Assembly: GCA_029213005.1 (NCBI GenBank)
Contig: JARGPI010000048.1
Location: 1-34,540, forward strand
Source of the DNA: Verrucomicrobiales bacterium
GTDB lineage: Bacteria > Verrucomicrobiota > Verrucomicrobiia > Verrucomicrobiales > DEV007
Direction of reading: 5' to 3'
Length of the DNA stretch: 34,540 bases
The translations under genes and the position numbers were made by a program. The notes below the pieces were generated by a model, which saw only the letters and a program-made list of their open reading frames with translations, did no database searches and was not told the DNA's origin. Shown piece after piece: positions 24,450-32,400 of this stretch. Position 1 is the first letter of the stretch; every line of letters begins with the position of its first letter.

Positions 24450-25328
24450 TTAATGAGTCGGGGCGGCAACGGTACCTTCAAAAACCTCTTTCTTACGTCG
24501 ATCGACGATTTTATCGGCGATGTCGATAATCATTTCCTCCAGCAAGAGACGGAGATGACTCCCGCCGCGATAATCCGCCGGAGCCAGGTAGTCAATTCGG
24601 GCGGCAGGACCGGACAGTTGGAAAGCTTTGCGAAAACTGCTTCGTGACTCGTCTCCCGGATTGTAAACGGCAATCGTGTACCCCCGGTTCCGCTTCATCA
24701 CCGTAAAACAAGGTACGTCGGTCGGTCCGTCACCGATGTACACCATATTTTGAAAGGGAATCGGTCGCAGTTCTTCAGGCATGTGATCATTGACGTCCTG
24801 ATCGTGCCCCAACATACCTTTATTGATCCGGAACAGGTATTGAGTTTTTGCCGTGTGGGAAATGACCCGTTTCGGAAAAGAAATAACTCCCGCTTCGTTT
24901 TCAGCGAACTCACATCCGAATATTTCTTTTACATAGGGTTTTAACGCACTGCCTTCGATCAGGTTTTTGATTCCACTCGATATAATATAGTGCTCGATCT
25001 TCACCTCCATTGCCCGGTGTTCCGGCGTCAAAACCGATTCCAATTCCTCAAACATATCCGGAAGGCCGGGAAAAAACTTGAGATCTTTTCCGAGATCTTC
25101 GAGGTCGGCATTACTGGGACGATCGATGTCGAGATAATCGAGCATCGCCTTCAGGTAGGCCAGCTCACTCTCGTACTGCTGCTCATTGACCAGTTTCTGA
25201 CATTTTTTCCAGAATTCACCGGGATTGATCCCGAATTTCGGGAACAAAACCGCGTCCTGCATGTAAGTGGGACTCAGAGTCTGATCGTAGTCGTAAACGA
25301 GACCAATGATGTTTTGAGGAGCTGCCAT
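24450..25328 (-). CDS. HAD-family phosphatase (phosphoserine-phosphatase-like)
   Basis: 292 residues from ATG 25328, which has ggggaag about 9 nt upstream; an alternative TTG at 25346 overlaps that site. HAD motif I is D-Y-D-Q-T with nucleophile Asp13 and acid Asp15, motif II is S-S-G (about 117-119), a lysine for motif III lies in A-K-T-Q or I-N-K-G, and motif IV is G-D-G-P-T-D (Asp200, Asp204). The insert between motifs I and II is helical (E-F-W-K-K-C-Q-K-L, F-F-P-G-L-P-D-M-F-E), as in class-I caps of the SerB/MtnX type. It is cytoplasmic. Family membership is sure; the substrate is not visible. It is the second gene of a probable four-gene minus-strand operon. Confidence 0.9.
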   Translation of the reverse strand: MAAPQNIIGLVYDYDQTLSPTYMQDAVLFPKFGINPGEFWKKCQKLVNEQQYESELAYLKAMLDYLDIDRPSNADLEDLGKDLKFFPGLPDMFEELESVLTPEHRAMEVKIEHYIISSGIKNLIEGSALKPYVKEIFGCEFAENEAGVISFPKRVISHTAKTQYLFRINKGMLGHDQDVNDHMPEELRPIPFQNMVYIGDGPTDVPCFTVMKRNRGYTIAVYNPGDESRSSFRKAFQLSGPAARIDYLAPADYRGGSHLRLLLEEMIIDIADKIVDRRKKEVFEGTVAAPTH

Positions 25329-25392
25329 GATTGTTTTCTTCCCCAAATCATAGCAGGAATTCGCCGAAAATCGACTGTGACCTCGCCTCTTG

Positions 25393-25812
25393 TTACGACT
25401 CCGGCGCCGTCGCGGAATCCCCCTCCACTTGCTGCGAATTCCACCATTGCGGCAGGTCCGGATTCCACTTTTTCCAGAAAACGCCGTGATAATCGGCCTT
25501 TCGCGTCTCCCGGAAAATAAGGAATGCGCTCACCATCAAAGAGCCCACCGCCGTGATCCCCCATCCCGGGACTCCCGAAATAGCGGTCGCCCCGGCAAGC
25601 ACGGCGAAAATGCTCGCCCAGATTAATTCCGAAACCCGGGCGATCCGGAAAACATTGCAGAAGAGGAAGAAATGCAAGACCACAAAGCTTACGATGAAAC
25701 CGGCCCACCACACAAAAATTCCCGCGACAACGGCTACGATCAAACCTGCCATCAGGAAAATGACGTCGAGAAGAGAAAGACGAAACCCGGGACTGAAGGC
25801 GGCCTCATTCAT
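25393..25812 (-). CDS. Small integral membrane protein
   Basis: 139 residues with four hydrophobic helices in the first 105 residues (L-S-L-L-D-V-I-F-L-M-A-G-L-I-V-A, F-I-V-S-F-V-V-L-H-F-F-L-F-C, I-W-A-S-I-F-A-V-L-A-G-A-T-A-I, V-G-S-L-M-V-S-A-F-L-I-F). The tail is soluble and tryptophan-rich: V-F-W-K-K-W-N-P-D-L-P-Q-W-W-N. I recognise no named family. It is first in a run of four minus-strand genes (64 bp to the phosphatase). Its upstream region contains the terminator of the small secreted protein gene at 25915. Confidence 0.72.
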   Translation of the reverse strand: MNEAAFSPGFRLSLLDVIFLMAGLIVAVVAGIFVWWAGFIVSFVVLHFFLFCNVFRIARVSELIWASIFAVLAGATAISGVPGWGITAVGSLMVSAFLIFRETRKADYHGVFWKKWNPDLPQWWNSQQVEGDSATAPES

Positions 25813-25849
25813 ATCAGAAAAATTGGCAAATCAGCGGAAATTTAGCAAA

Positions 25850-25881
25850 CAAAAAAGCCCTGTCCGTTTCCGGACAGGGCT
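25850..25881 (-). terminator. Rho-independent terminator of small secreted protein gene 1
   Basis: An 11-bp perfect stem (25856-25866 with 25871-25881), loop of four bases, followed on the minus strand by six T (25850-25855). It lies 34 bp after the stop of the gene at 25915. The same agccctgtcc hairpin is found behind the two paralogues. Confidence 0.9.
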
Positions 25882-25914
25882 GACACGCTTTGAGAAATTC
25901 AGAGACGGTTAAAC

Positions 25915-26250
25915 TTAGTAGCCGTAGGAGGTGGTGTAATGATGGTTGTAAACCGGCGTGTAGTTGTAGTAGACCGGAGTGTGAACCTTATAAGTCTGCA
26001 CACATGGTTTAGTATAAGTAGTGGTGACCACCGGCTTCTGAACAATCACCTTTTTCTCGATGTGAACAGGCTGATGAACCGGAACGCTCACAACCTGATG
26101 ATGGTGCTGCTCCTGAACCACATAAGTTGTCTGAGGAGTGTAGTAAGATGGCTGAACAGCCACGTAGGAAGTACCGCATCCTCCGGCGAAACTGTTTGAT
26201 GCTGACCCAACTGCGATGACGGCGACGGCTGCGAGGAGTAATTTTTTCAT
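25915..26250 (-). CDS. Small secreted Tyr/His/Val-rich protein, paralogue 1
   Basis: 111 residues. The signal peptide M-K-K-L-L-L-A-A-V-A-V-I-A-V-G-S-A is followed by G-G-C-G-T-S-Y-V. The mature part is low in complexity: Q-T-T-Y-V-V-Q-E-Q-H-H-H-Q-V-V, then K-K-V-I-V-Q-K-P-V-V-T-T-T-Y, then T-P-V-Y-Y-N-Y-T-P-V-Y. Two cysteines (C-G-T-S and K-P-C-V-Q-T) are conserved in all three copies in this window. The family is unknown to me; the composition suggests a surface or matrix protein with beta structure or metal-binding His/Tyr. It has the promoter palindrome at 26338-26351 and the terminator at 25850-25881 in common with the copies at 32456 and 33020. Confidence 0.82.
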   Translation of the reverse strand: MKKLLLAAVAVIAVGSASNSFAGGCGTSYVAVQPSYYTPQTTYVVQEQHHHQVVSVPVHQPVHIEKKVIVQKPVVTTTYTKPCVQTYKVHTPVYYNYTPVYNHHYTTSYGY

Positions 26251-26337
26251 AGTGTTATTGATAGTTTTGATGTTGTTTTTAAATACTGGAGACTGATCTC
26301 AGTCCCGCTTCACCCAGGTTTTACCAGTCGCCTGAAT

Positions 26338-26351
26338 AAGGTTACAACCTT
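26338..26351 (-). promoter_or_regulatory. Shared palindrome AAGGTTACAACCTT before paralogue 1
   Basis: A 14-bp site with 6-bp perfect arms and a 2-bp centre, 87 bp upstream of the start codon. On the minus strand it contains ttgtaa, followed 18 nt later by taaaac, which could be -35 and -10 elements. The same site and spacing stand before the genes at 32456 and 33020. It is probably an operator overlapping the -35; the regulator is unknown. Confidence 0.6.
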
Positions 26352-26420
26352 CGGCAAAAAAATTACTTAAAACGCCTCCCGCGCCTATCACTCTGTTCAG
26401 GATCTCCTAATGAAATAAAG

Positions 26421-26519
26421 TGCCAAGCTATTAGTGAAAAGAAAGATTAAAAGCGGCTCCAGCCTTTTAATGAACGGCTTTGAGCCGATACTGCGTTCAA
26501 TCTCAAAAATCATTTTAGG
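26421..26519 (+). repeat. Dispersed ~100-bp repeat, copy A
   Basis: Matches 30881-30982 with roughly 80-85 percent identity by eye, from gccaagcta through gtgaaaagaaagattaaaa to aatcattttagg. A small hairpin, cggct-ttg-agccg (26475-26487), is present here and decayed in the other copy. On the minus strand it lies 120 bp behind the beta-helix gene. It is non-coding. Confidence 0.65.
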
Positions 26520-26639
26520 TAACGATAGCCGAAAGACCGTCGTCAAACCCACCGTTTCCGGGACTGCTTCAATGGCCGCGAACTCGTTTTTGGCGACTAG
26601 AAGAATCTGCCCAGCTGGAACGATCTATCACACAGTCCC

Positions 26640-29600
26640 TTACCGGGATTGACCATCCGGCTGATGGAAATGAAAATCATCAAAGGCCTCTTCCCGGAGG
26701 CCGATTTTTTGCTCCGTTAACTCGGGGTGCAGGGTGAATAGGTCCGGGAAATCGAGATCAATTCGGGGAATCCAGTCACCGAGGAAGGTGATTTTGTTAC
26801 CTCGCCAATCCCTGGGCTGCTGACCCTCGCTGATCGCAAAATGCGGATCATCGACCACCAGGTTTTGGTGACCCAGTTTCTTCTGGTATTCAGCAATACT
26901 GGTGCGGCCCGGACCGCCCGCGTAGAACAGGAAGGGTTTGCGTTCGGCATCGGGGATGCGCAGGTAAAACGCATTGCCCGCGAAGAGATGGCGCTCAAGC
27001 CCTCCAAGCTCGAAAAGGCATACCCCGACTTTGCTGGGAATGCTGTCGACAAAGAGGTTGTTTCTCACCACGAAACTTTCGGAAGGTCCGCCACAGCAAC
27101 CGATGTTGGTGGTCAGATTATTCATAAATACGTTGTTCTCCAGACGCATCGTCGACTCTAACTGAACCACTATTCCCTGGAAGCCCCGGCAGAAAACGCA
27201 GTTACGAACGGTGACGTTCTCACAATCCTGGGCGCGCAGTTGGGTGCCGACACCGATCTTGCCGTAGCCGTTGAAAAAACAGCGCGTCACGAGGATGTCG
27301 CTACTGAAGCGGAGATCCATCACGCTCCTCCACCCATTACCGGTGTAGTTCCTAAAATAGAGCCCGTCGAAGTGAATGTGCTGTTTGCCGACTACAGAAA
27401 TCCCAAGGTCGAGAAGGCGTTCGTTACCATCGAAAATCACCTTTTCTCCCGGGGCAGCCTGAAATGTGATCGGTCTTTTTTCACTTCCGGAGGAGCGAAC
27501 CCGAACGATCTCGCGATAAGTTCCCCCGCCGATGATCACGGTATCACCGACCCGCGCTTCCCTCGCAGCATGACTGACTGTTTTCCAGGCCCTCTCCCGG
27601 GTCAGACCATTTAGGGAATCATCTCCATCGGGTGAAACATAAAGGGTCCGAGCGGTCGTTGCTTCAGCCGGGGTTTCGAAAATCAGCGGCGAATCATGGA
27701 AGGTGATTCCGGGTGTGTATTGGGCGACTTCACCGTCTGACGGCCTGGAGGAAATGAGGCGAACAAAGTATTTAGTTCCGGGTTTCAAGCCCTCTAAACT
27801 AAAGGTATTAAAACCGTCGATGACACTACTCGCACCTTTGTTCAGAAGGGATCGGTTGGGGGTATCGGCCGTCTCACCCCAGGCAACTTCTGTTATTGCC
27901 GGAACCGATGCCCACCATTCGATATCGGCGGTAGTTCCGGAAACCGAATGCAGCTCAGGTGACGTTGCTCGCATCACGACAGGTTTATTAGGAAGATAAA
28001 ACCCGGTCGGGGTTCCAAGGGGACCGGGTATATATTCATTTGTTCCGACCCTGGAATAAATATCCTGCTCTTTCTGGATCGTCTGGAGCGGATGCGTATC
28101 GCCAGCCACTTGCCAGACCTGCCCCGCTCCGGAGTAACTGTTGTAATCGCTATAGAAGATAGCTTTGGTATTATCGAGCTGAATCGCCGGAGCCATCCTG
28201 TTATCAAAGCGGTTTCCACTCAGCCAAACCCTCGAAGTTTCTTTCAGCAGTAAGGCAGCCTTTTCAAATCCGGTGAACTCGCAGTGCGTGATTTTTAAAT
28301 CTTCGACGGCTGAAGCGGCCAACGGCGTTCCCTGATTGGTAAATCGACAGTTATTGAAAAGGATACCCTGGCTCTTATCCAACGACAGGGCGCCCGTGAA
28401 ATGGATTCGCTCCCATTCCAGCCCTCGACTGCCGGAAATATCAATGTCTCCCTTGAGCACAACCGGCTTTGTTCCCCGGCTCCGGATGGAGGTGACCTGC
28501 TCCCCGGGGTTCGCAATTTTCAGCTCGTCCGCTGCCAGATACGTTCCGCCCTCAAGATAGAGTGTATCGCCGGATCTCAGTTGTCCCATCGCGTGGGCAA
28601 GAGTCTTCCATGGTTGCTTTGTGGAAAGGCCGTCGTTGATGTCATCTCCGGTTTCCGCTACGTAAAATATGTTCGCCTGGTAGGGGAAAGGGCCGCTATC
28701 GGTTACGTCGGGAGCCGCAGCACGATACTTCGCGGACGACTGAAGGCGGAAATCGAAGTTTTTTGGATCAGCAAAACATTCGTCGCGATTTCTCTCCTTC
28801 ACCTCCTGATTGCCGAAGGGACTAAAGAGACCATAGATTGTGTCTTCGCCTGGAGAGCGATTGTATTGGTTGTGGGTCCCGACAATCGAGTGTTTCAGAT
28901 TGGCCGAATGGAGATTGCCGAGTGTGATCGAGTTTTCACTGAATGCATATTTGTCAGCCTCTCCACCTTTGATCATGATGTCGACCCCGTTGCCCCAGCT
29001 GAGACAGTTTTTCACGAGGGCTGGTCCGCGAATACCTGCTCCATACAAGCGGATCCCGTAGGAGTGAGCGCGGTAGGCAATGCAATCACGAATCTCATCG
29101 TGATTCGAGGCATAGCCGATCAGGTTGATCGTGTTATTGCCGTAGCCAACGCATTTCTCTATCACATTCCAGCCATTTTCCACGCCGTCTTTACTCAAGC
29201 CCTCGCCACTATCAATTCCGATTCCGCTGCGATTGAGATACACCACACAATTGCGAACCACGCAACTACGAGCACCGGAAAGCAGGATACCCCAGACTTG
29301 TCCTTTACCTGGCAGATGTGGCGTCGGCACGCTGTTTTGATACCCCGTCGCGGCGATCCCATCCACCGTAACACGGCGGGGATTGGTCAGCATGAGGCCG
29401 CTTCCTTGAATCGTCGAAACCGTATAGTGATGGGTGTCGGGCGAACGAAGGTCGCTTGTCGACAGGTAGAGTTTACCCGCCTCAACATCGTGATAACTGG
29501 TGCCGGGCCTGAATTCCAGCTCTTCCTTGAGCGCTTGAATCCGTAGAACGGTAAGCGTGTCAATTTCACTAACTGCCTGAATTTCTTTGTCGAAGTCAGT

Positions 29601-29951
29601 GACATAGAGAAAGCGGGATCCCTCAACCTTCTCGAAACCGGTTGAGGGCAGGGCCACGTCGCCCCGCAAAACCACCGTGCCGGGAATTTCGGCGCGAATC
29701 ATGGTTTCCACTTCCATATTACCAAGTCCGTCCCGGGTAATGCTTTCAGAATACTCCCCCCGCCCGATGGTAAGCACATCACCCGCCTGTAGTATTTCGA
29801 TTCCTTTCCGGAGCGTTCGAAAGGCAGTTGCTTTACCAGTGCCCTCGTTGGAGTCGTTGCCTTGTTTAGTCACAAAATATTCCACGCCCATCGAAGGCAG
29901 GGAACTGACATGAAGCAAAACAAGGAGGCTGAAAAGTTGCTGGAAGGTCAT
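26640..29951 (-). CDS. Secreted three-module parallel beta-helix protein
   Basis: 1103 residues with a signal peptide (F-S-L-L-V-L-L-H-V-S-S-L-P-S-M-G). Three modules each begin with a DUF1565-like header: Y-F-V-T-K-Q-G-N-D-S-N-E-G (about 25), Y-V-A-E-T-G-D-D-I-N-D-G (about 427) and Y-V-S-P-D-G-D-D-S-L-N-G (about 768). Each header goes on with a W/F-K-T-L/V-type segment, then G-D-T/V-L and a G-G-T-Y-like turn, then right-handed beta-helix coils (V-R-N-C-V, L-E-N-N-V-F). Between modules 2 and 3, about 660-760, is a fibronectin/phosphatase-N-like domain (S-G-T-T-A-D-I-E-W-W-A-S, L-K-P-G-T-K-Y-F-V-R-L). Such proteins are often polysaccharide lyases or surface binding proteins; no catalytic signature could be fixed. 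It has no near neighbour on its strand. Confidence 0.85.
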   Translation of the reverse strand: MTFQQLFSLLVLLHVSSLPSMGVEYFVTKQGNDSNEGTGKATAFRTLRKGIEILQAGDVLTIGRGEYSESITRDGLGNMEVETMIRAEIPGTVVLRGDVALPSTGFEKVEGSRFLYVTDFDKEIQAVSEIDTLTVLRIQALKEELEFRPGTSYHDVEAGKLYLSTSDLRSPDTHHYTVSTIQGSGLMLTNPRRVTVDGIAATGYQNSVPTPHLPGKGQVWGILLSGARSCVVRNCVVYLNRSGIGIDSGEGLSKDGVENGWNVIEKCVGYGNNTINLIGYASNHDEIRDCIAYRAHSYGIRLYGAGIRGPALVKNCLSWGNGVDIMIKGGEADKYAFSENSITLGNLHSANLKHSIVGTHNQYNRSPGEDTIYGLFSPFGNQEVKERNRDECFADPKNFDFRLQSSAKYRAAAPDVTDSGPFPYQANIFYVAETGDDINDGLSTKQPWKTLAHAMGQLRSGDTLYLEGGTYLAADELKIANPGEQVTSIRSRGTKPVVLKGDIDISGSRGLEWERIHFTGALSLDKSQGILFNNCRFTNQGTPLAASAVEDLKITHCEFTGFEKAALLLKETSRVWLSGNRFDNRMAPAIQLDNTKAIFYSDYNSYSGAGQVWQVAGDTHPLQTIQKEQDIYSRVGTNEYIPGPLGTPTGFYLPNKPVVMRATSPELHSVSGTTADIEWWASVPAITEVAWGETADTPNRSLLNKGASSVIDGFNTFSLEGLKPGTKYFVRLISSRPSDGEVAQYTPGITFHDSPLIFETPAEATTARTLYVSPDGDDSLNGLTRERAWKTVSHAAREARVGDTVIIGGGTYREIVRVRSSGSEKRPITFQAAPGEKVIFDGNERLLDLGISVVGKQHIHFDGLYFRNYTGNGWRSVMDLRFSSDILVTRCFFNGYGKIGVGTQLRAQDCENVTVRNCVFCRGFQGIVVQLESTMRLENNVFMNNLTTNIGCCGGPSESFVVRNNLFVDSIPSKVGVCLFELGGLERHLFAGNAFYLRIPDAERKPFLFYAGGPGRTSIAEYQKKLGHQNLVVDDPHFAISEGQQPRDWRGNKITFLGDWIPRIDLDFPDLFTLHPELTEQKIGLREEAFDDFHFHQPDGQSR

Positions 29952-30118
29952 GCATTTTTATACACTGCTGAGTCACCATATTCTGAGGAGTGTATGGGAC
30001 CGACCATCGTTTACGCGAGGACAGAGGCGGGGTCGAGATACGGGAAGAGGCTCACCTCGAAACGAAGCTTTTATCCTGAATTGGGCGCTCCTTAACGCCC
30101 TCATTCAGTGGTGCGGAA

Positions 30119-30556
30119 TTAGCTCTGGTCAATAATCGCTGAGATGACCCGGTATCCGCTTTTTCGGGCAATGCTTGATGCCGTCTCGCCGTCGGCATTG
30201 GTGAGGTTGCGATTGACCCGAAGTTGCAGCAATGCCTTCACGGTGTCTTTGTGTCCACGGGAAGCGGCGAAGATCAGCGGGGTATTGCGGCGGCTGGTTT
30301 GCGCATTTTTATTCGCGCCAACCCGGATAAGCGTTTTCACTACCTCTGTTTGGCCGGATGCCGCAGCTTTAGAGATTGGAAACCAACCTTCTGAGTCTTT
30401 AGTATTCACGTTTACTCCGGACTCAACGATATCGAGGACGCGATGGAGATTACCTTCTCCAGCAGCTTTGGTGAGGTCGTCGACTGTGAAATCACGAGCC
30501 TGTGCAGACAGTGAAAGTGAAAGAAACGCAGCGATTGTTAGGATTGTGTTTTTCAT
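30119..30556 (-). CDS. Exported ankyrin-repeat protein, copy 1
   Basis: 145 residues from ATG 30556 (a GTG at 30595 would add 13). The signal peptide (I-L-T-I-A-A-F-L-S-L-S-L-S-A-Q-A) precedes about three ankyrin repeats: D-L-T-K-A-A-G-E-G-N-L-H-R-V, then S-K-A-A-A-S-G-Q-T-E-V-V-K-T-L-I, then P-L-I-F-A-A-S-R-G-H-K-D-T-V-K-A-L-L. Ankyrin repeats are protein-binding scaffolds; the partner is unknown, and the export signal places it in the periplasm. It is divergent from the short copy of a membrane protein at 30735. Copy 2 lies 874 bp away. The two differ only in the last ~37 codons and are identical in the rest. Confidence 0.85.
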   Translation of the reverse strand: MKNTILTIAAFLSLSLSAQARDFTVDDLTKAAGEGNLHRVLDIVESGVNVNTKDSEGWFPISKAAASGQTEVVKTLIRVGANKNAQTSRRNTPLIFAASRGHKDTVKALLQLRVNRNLTNADGETASSIARKSGYRVISAIIDQS

Positions 30557-30871
30557 AAATTCCAGATTAAACATACTCGAATGACGGCTAATCACCTTAA
30601 CCTATGCAATTAAGCGATATTTTTGTTCGGAATTGCCTATTCAAGGCCAAAGTGAAGCTGCTTGCGGCCCTTGGTTTACCAGAGGTTTGGCGGAGCCAGC
30701 GACCGAAAATTATTTAGATGTCACGATTTTAAAAATGGAGCCTAAAAAACGGAAAATAATATTTATCAACCTTGGCTGCCTCGCATTGATTTTCGCCATA
30801 GCCATCGGAGGTTGGCTTCTTTGGAACCCACAGTTTTTTTACCCGCCAGTGACCCTCAGGGGCACGGTTGT
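30230..30871 (+). repeat. Tandem duplication, left identical tract
   Basis: 642 bp that I read as identical to 31104-31745 (offset 874). It spans most of the ankyrin gene, the intergenic region and the start of the divergent membrane-protein gene. Left of 30230 the two copies still align back to the ankyrin stop codon but differ at about a dozen positions in 111 bp. Right of 30871 they diverge at once. Confidence 0.85.
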
Positions 30872-30881
30872 GAAATATTGA
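30735..30881 (+). pseudogene. Truncated copy of the membrane-anchored protein at 31609
   Basis: 48 residues: M-E-P-K-K-R-K-I-I-F, a membrane segment (L-G-C-L-A-L-I-F-A-I-A-I-G-G-W-L-L-W), then P-P-V-T-L-R-G-T-V-V and a stop in foreign sequence. It is identical to the first 46 residues of the gene at 31609 and ends where the duplicated tract stops and repeat copy B begins. The soluble domain is lost. The promoter region is intact, so a short membrane peptide may still be made. Confidence 0.75.
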
Positions 30882-30982
30882 GCCAAGCTAATAGTGAAAA
30901 GAAAGATTAAAAAGCGGCTCTAGATCCGTTTATGAAGGGCTTTGAGCAGATACTGTGTTCAGCCCCGAAAATCATTTTAGGG
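30881..30982 (+). repeat. Dispersed ~100-bp repeat, copy B
   Basis: Related to 26421-26519. It sits exactly at the junction of the tandem duplication, between the truncated membrane-protein copy (last codon and stop at 30879-30881) and the end of ankyrin copy 2. That position suggests it took part in the rearrangement. Confidence 0.65.
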
Positions 30983-30992
30983 TGATGCGGGA

Positions 30993-31430
30993 TCAGTTTT
31001 GGTCAATAATCTCTGAGATGACTCTATATCCGCTTTTGCGGGCAATGCTTGAGGCCGTCTCGCCGTCAGCATTGGTGAGGTTGCGATTGACCCGAAGCTC
31101 CAACAATGCCTTCACGGTGTCTTTGTGTCCACGGGAAGCGGCGAAGATCAGCGGGGTATTGCGGCGGCTGGTTTGCGCATTTTTATTCGCGCCAACCCGG
31201 ATAAGCGTTTTCACTACCTCTGTTTGGCCGGATGCCGCAGCTTTAGAGATTGGAAACCAACCTTCTGAGTCTTTAGTATTCACGTTTACTCCGGACTCAA
31301 CGATATCGAGGACGCGATGGAGATTACCTTCTCCAGCAGCTTTGGTGAGGTCGTCGACTGTGAAATCACGAGCCTGTGCAGACAGTGAAAGTGAAAGAAA
31401 CGCAGCGATTGTTAGGATTGTGTTTTTCAT
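30993..31430 (-). CDS. Exported ankyrin-repeat protein, copy 2
   Basis: 145 residues from ATG 31430, the same layout as copy 1 (signal peptide, about three ankyrin repeats). Amino-acid differences from copy 1 are few and all near the C-terminus: L-L-E-L-R for L-L-Q-L-R, V-I-S-E-I-I-D-Q-N for V-I-S-A-I-I-D-Q-S. Most of the nucleotide changes in that part are silent or conservative, which suggests both genes were under selection before the rest was made identical. It is divergent from the intact membrane-anchored protein at 31609; the shared intergenic region (31431-31608) is the same in both copies. Confidence 0.85.
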   Translation of the reverse strand: MKNTILTIAAFLSLSLSAQARDFTVDDLTKAAGEGNLHRVLDIVESGVNVNTKDSEGWFPISKAAASGQTEVVKTLIRVGANKNAQTSRRNTPLIFAASRGHKDTVKALLELRVNRNLTNADGETASSIARKSGYRVISEIIDQN

Positions 31431-31745
31431 AAATTCCAGATTAAACATACTCGAATGACGGCTAATCACCTTAACCTATGCAATTAAGCGATATTTTTGT
31501 TCGGAATTGCCTATTCAAGGCCAAAGTGAAGCTGCTTGCGGCCCTTGGTTTACCAGAGGTTTGGCGGAGCCAGCGACCGAAAATTATTTAGATGTCACGA
31601 TTTTAAAAATGGAGCCTAAAAAACGGAAAATAATATTTATCAACCTTGGCTGCCTCGCATTGATTTTCGCCATAGCCATCGGAGGTTGGCTTCTTTGGAA
31701 CCCACAGTTTTTTTACCCGCCAGTGACCCTCAGGGGCACGGTTGT
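31104..31745 (+). repeat. Tandem duplication, right identical tract
   Basis: Partner of 30230-30871. The right copy continues into an intact membrane-protein gene, so it is probably the parental arrangement for that side. Confidence 0.85.
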
Positions 31746-32154
31746 TTACCGATCTTCAGGGGAGAGTGTCACAAACGGATTATTGAAATTTCGGATCTAT
31801 GGAAGGCGGGGCCCACCGATCCCATTTACCGCAGGCCCTATGGCCGAAGGAAAAGAAAAGACTGTACAACTCAACGAATCGGGCCAATTTGCGATTTCTT
31901 TCAAAGACGATTTTATCAGGTTACTCGAGATTACTTCACATGGTGACTTGATCCCCGATTTCACTGCTACGTTTCAGCGATTCGACGGAGTTGAGTATAT
32001 CACGGAAGGATATCTACACGACCGGGGAAACTCACTCTATCCAAAAGCACCGGCCCCCTATTCCCGAAACTACCTGATCGAAATAGACCTGGCTGAACGC
32101 ACCGATAAGCCGAAAAGGAAAAGCTATTTCAGAAATCATCAGAAAAATAATTGA
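31609..32154 (+). CDS. Membrane-anchored protein of unknown function
   Basis: 181 residues from ATG 31609; an upstream in-frame start at 31507 would add 34 residues of non-helical sequence and lies within the ankyrin promoter region. One N-terminal membrane helix (I-F-I-N-L-G-C-L-A-L-I-F-A-I-A-I-G-G-W-L-L-W) with a basic start (P-K-K-R-K) suggests a signal anchor with the rest outside. The outer part starts P-V-T-L-R-G-T-V-V-Y-R-S-S-G-E-S-V and looks like a carboxypeptidase-regulatory or Ig-type beta sandwich. I know no named family. The gene is divergent from ankyrin copy 2, and the pair was duplicated together, which suggests that they may function together. Confidence 0.75.
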   Translation: MEPKKRKIIFINLGCLALIFAIAIGGWLLWNPQFFYPPVTLRGTVVYRSSGESVTNGLLKFRIYGRRGPPIPFTAGPMAEGKEKTVQLNESGQFAISFKDDFIRLLEITSHGDLIPDFTATFQRFDGVEYITEGYLHDRGNSLYPKAPAPYSRNYLIEIDLAERTDKPKRKSYFRNHQKNN

Positions 32155-32234
32155 ACGAACTGAGCGCCGGCACGCAGGGCACAGGACTCTTGATACGACG
32201 GCTTGCTGAAGGACTTTTTGCTATCCTTTTCGAA

Positions 32235-32254
32235 AACGGGCAAGAGTGCCCGTT
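32235..32254 (+). terminator. Possible terminator after the membrane-anchored protein gene
   Basis: aacgggca (32235-32242) and tgcccgtt (32247-32254) form a perfect 8-bp stem with a 4-nt loop; tttt follows five bases later. It lies 80 bp after the stop at 32154. The distance and weak T-run lower the certainty. Confidence 0.5.
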
Positions 32255-32400
32255 CTACGTTTTAGGCAGTGGATTGGCGGGATTATTTTCGGCGGGCAGG
32301 ATAATACTCGAAGTAATTGGTGGGTTTTCATGATCGATTTGTGTGGTGACGCGACCGGTTTATAATAATTTCAACGCTACCGATAAAACGATCCGGATAC

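Larger units (their letters stand above)
26251..26639. other. Promoter region of paralogue 1 plus dispersed repeat copy A
   Basis: 26251-26400 is closely similar to the regions before the two other small secreted protein genes and holds the shared palindrome at 26338-26351. 26421-26519 is copy A of a ~100-bp repeat that recurs at 30881. A frame at 26434-26652 would start with GTG inside that repeat and is broken by a stop in the other copy, so I do not call a gene. From 26520 to 26639 I see nothing. Confidence 0.6.

Noticed and set aside
26434..26652. 72-residue ORF inside repeat copy A
   Set aside because: The other copy of the repeat has an early stop in this frame, so the sequence is not conserved as protein.
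28401..29546. 381-codon open frame on the plus strand
   Set aside because: It lies wholly antisense to the well-supported beta-helix gene, has no family features and is a frame shadow.
29952..30118. gggcg/cgccc hairpin (about 30084-30101) as a terminator of ankyrin copy 1
   Set aside because: Only five pairs and no T-run on the minus strand; too weak to call.
32151..32333. 60-residue ORF overlapping the stop of the membrane-anchored protein
   Set aside because: It spans a terminator-like hairpin, has no family features and no clear start signal.
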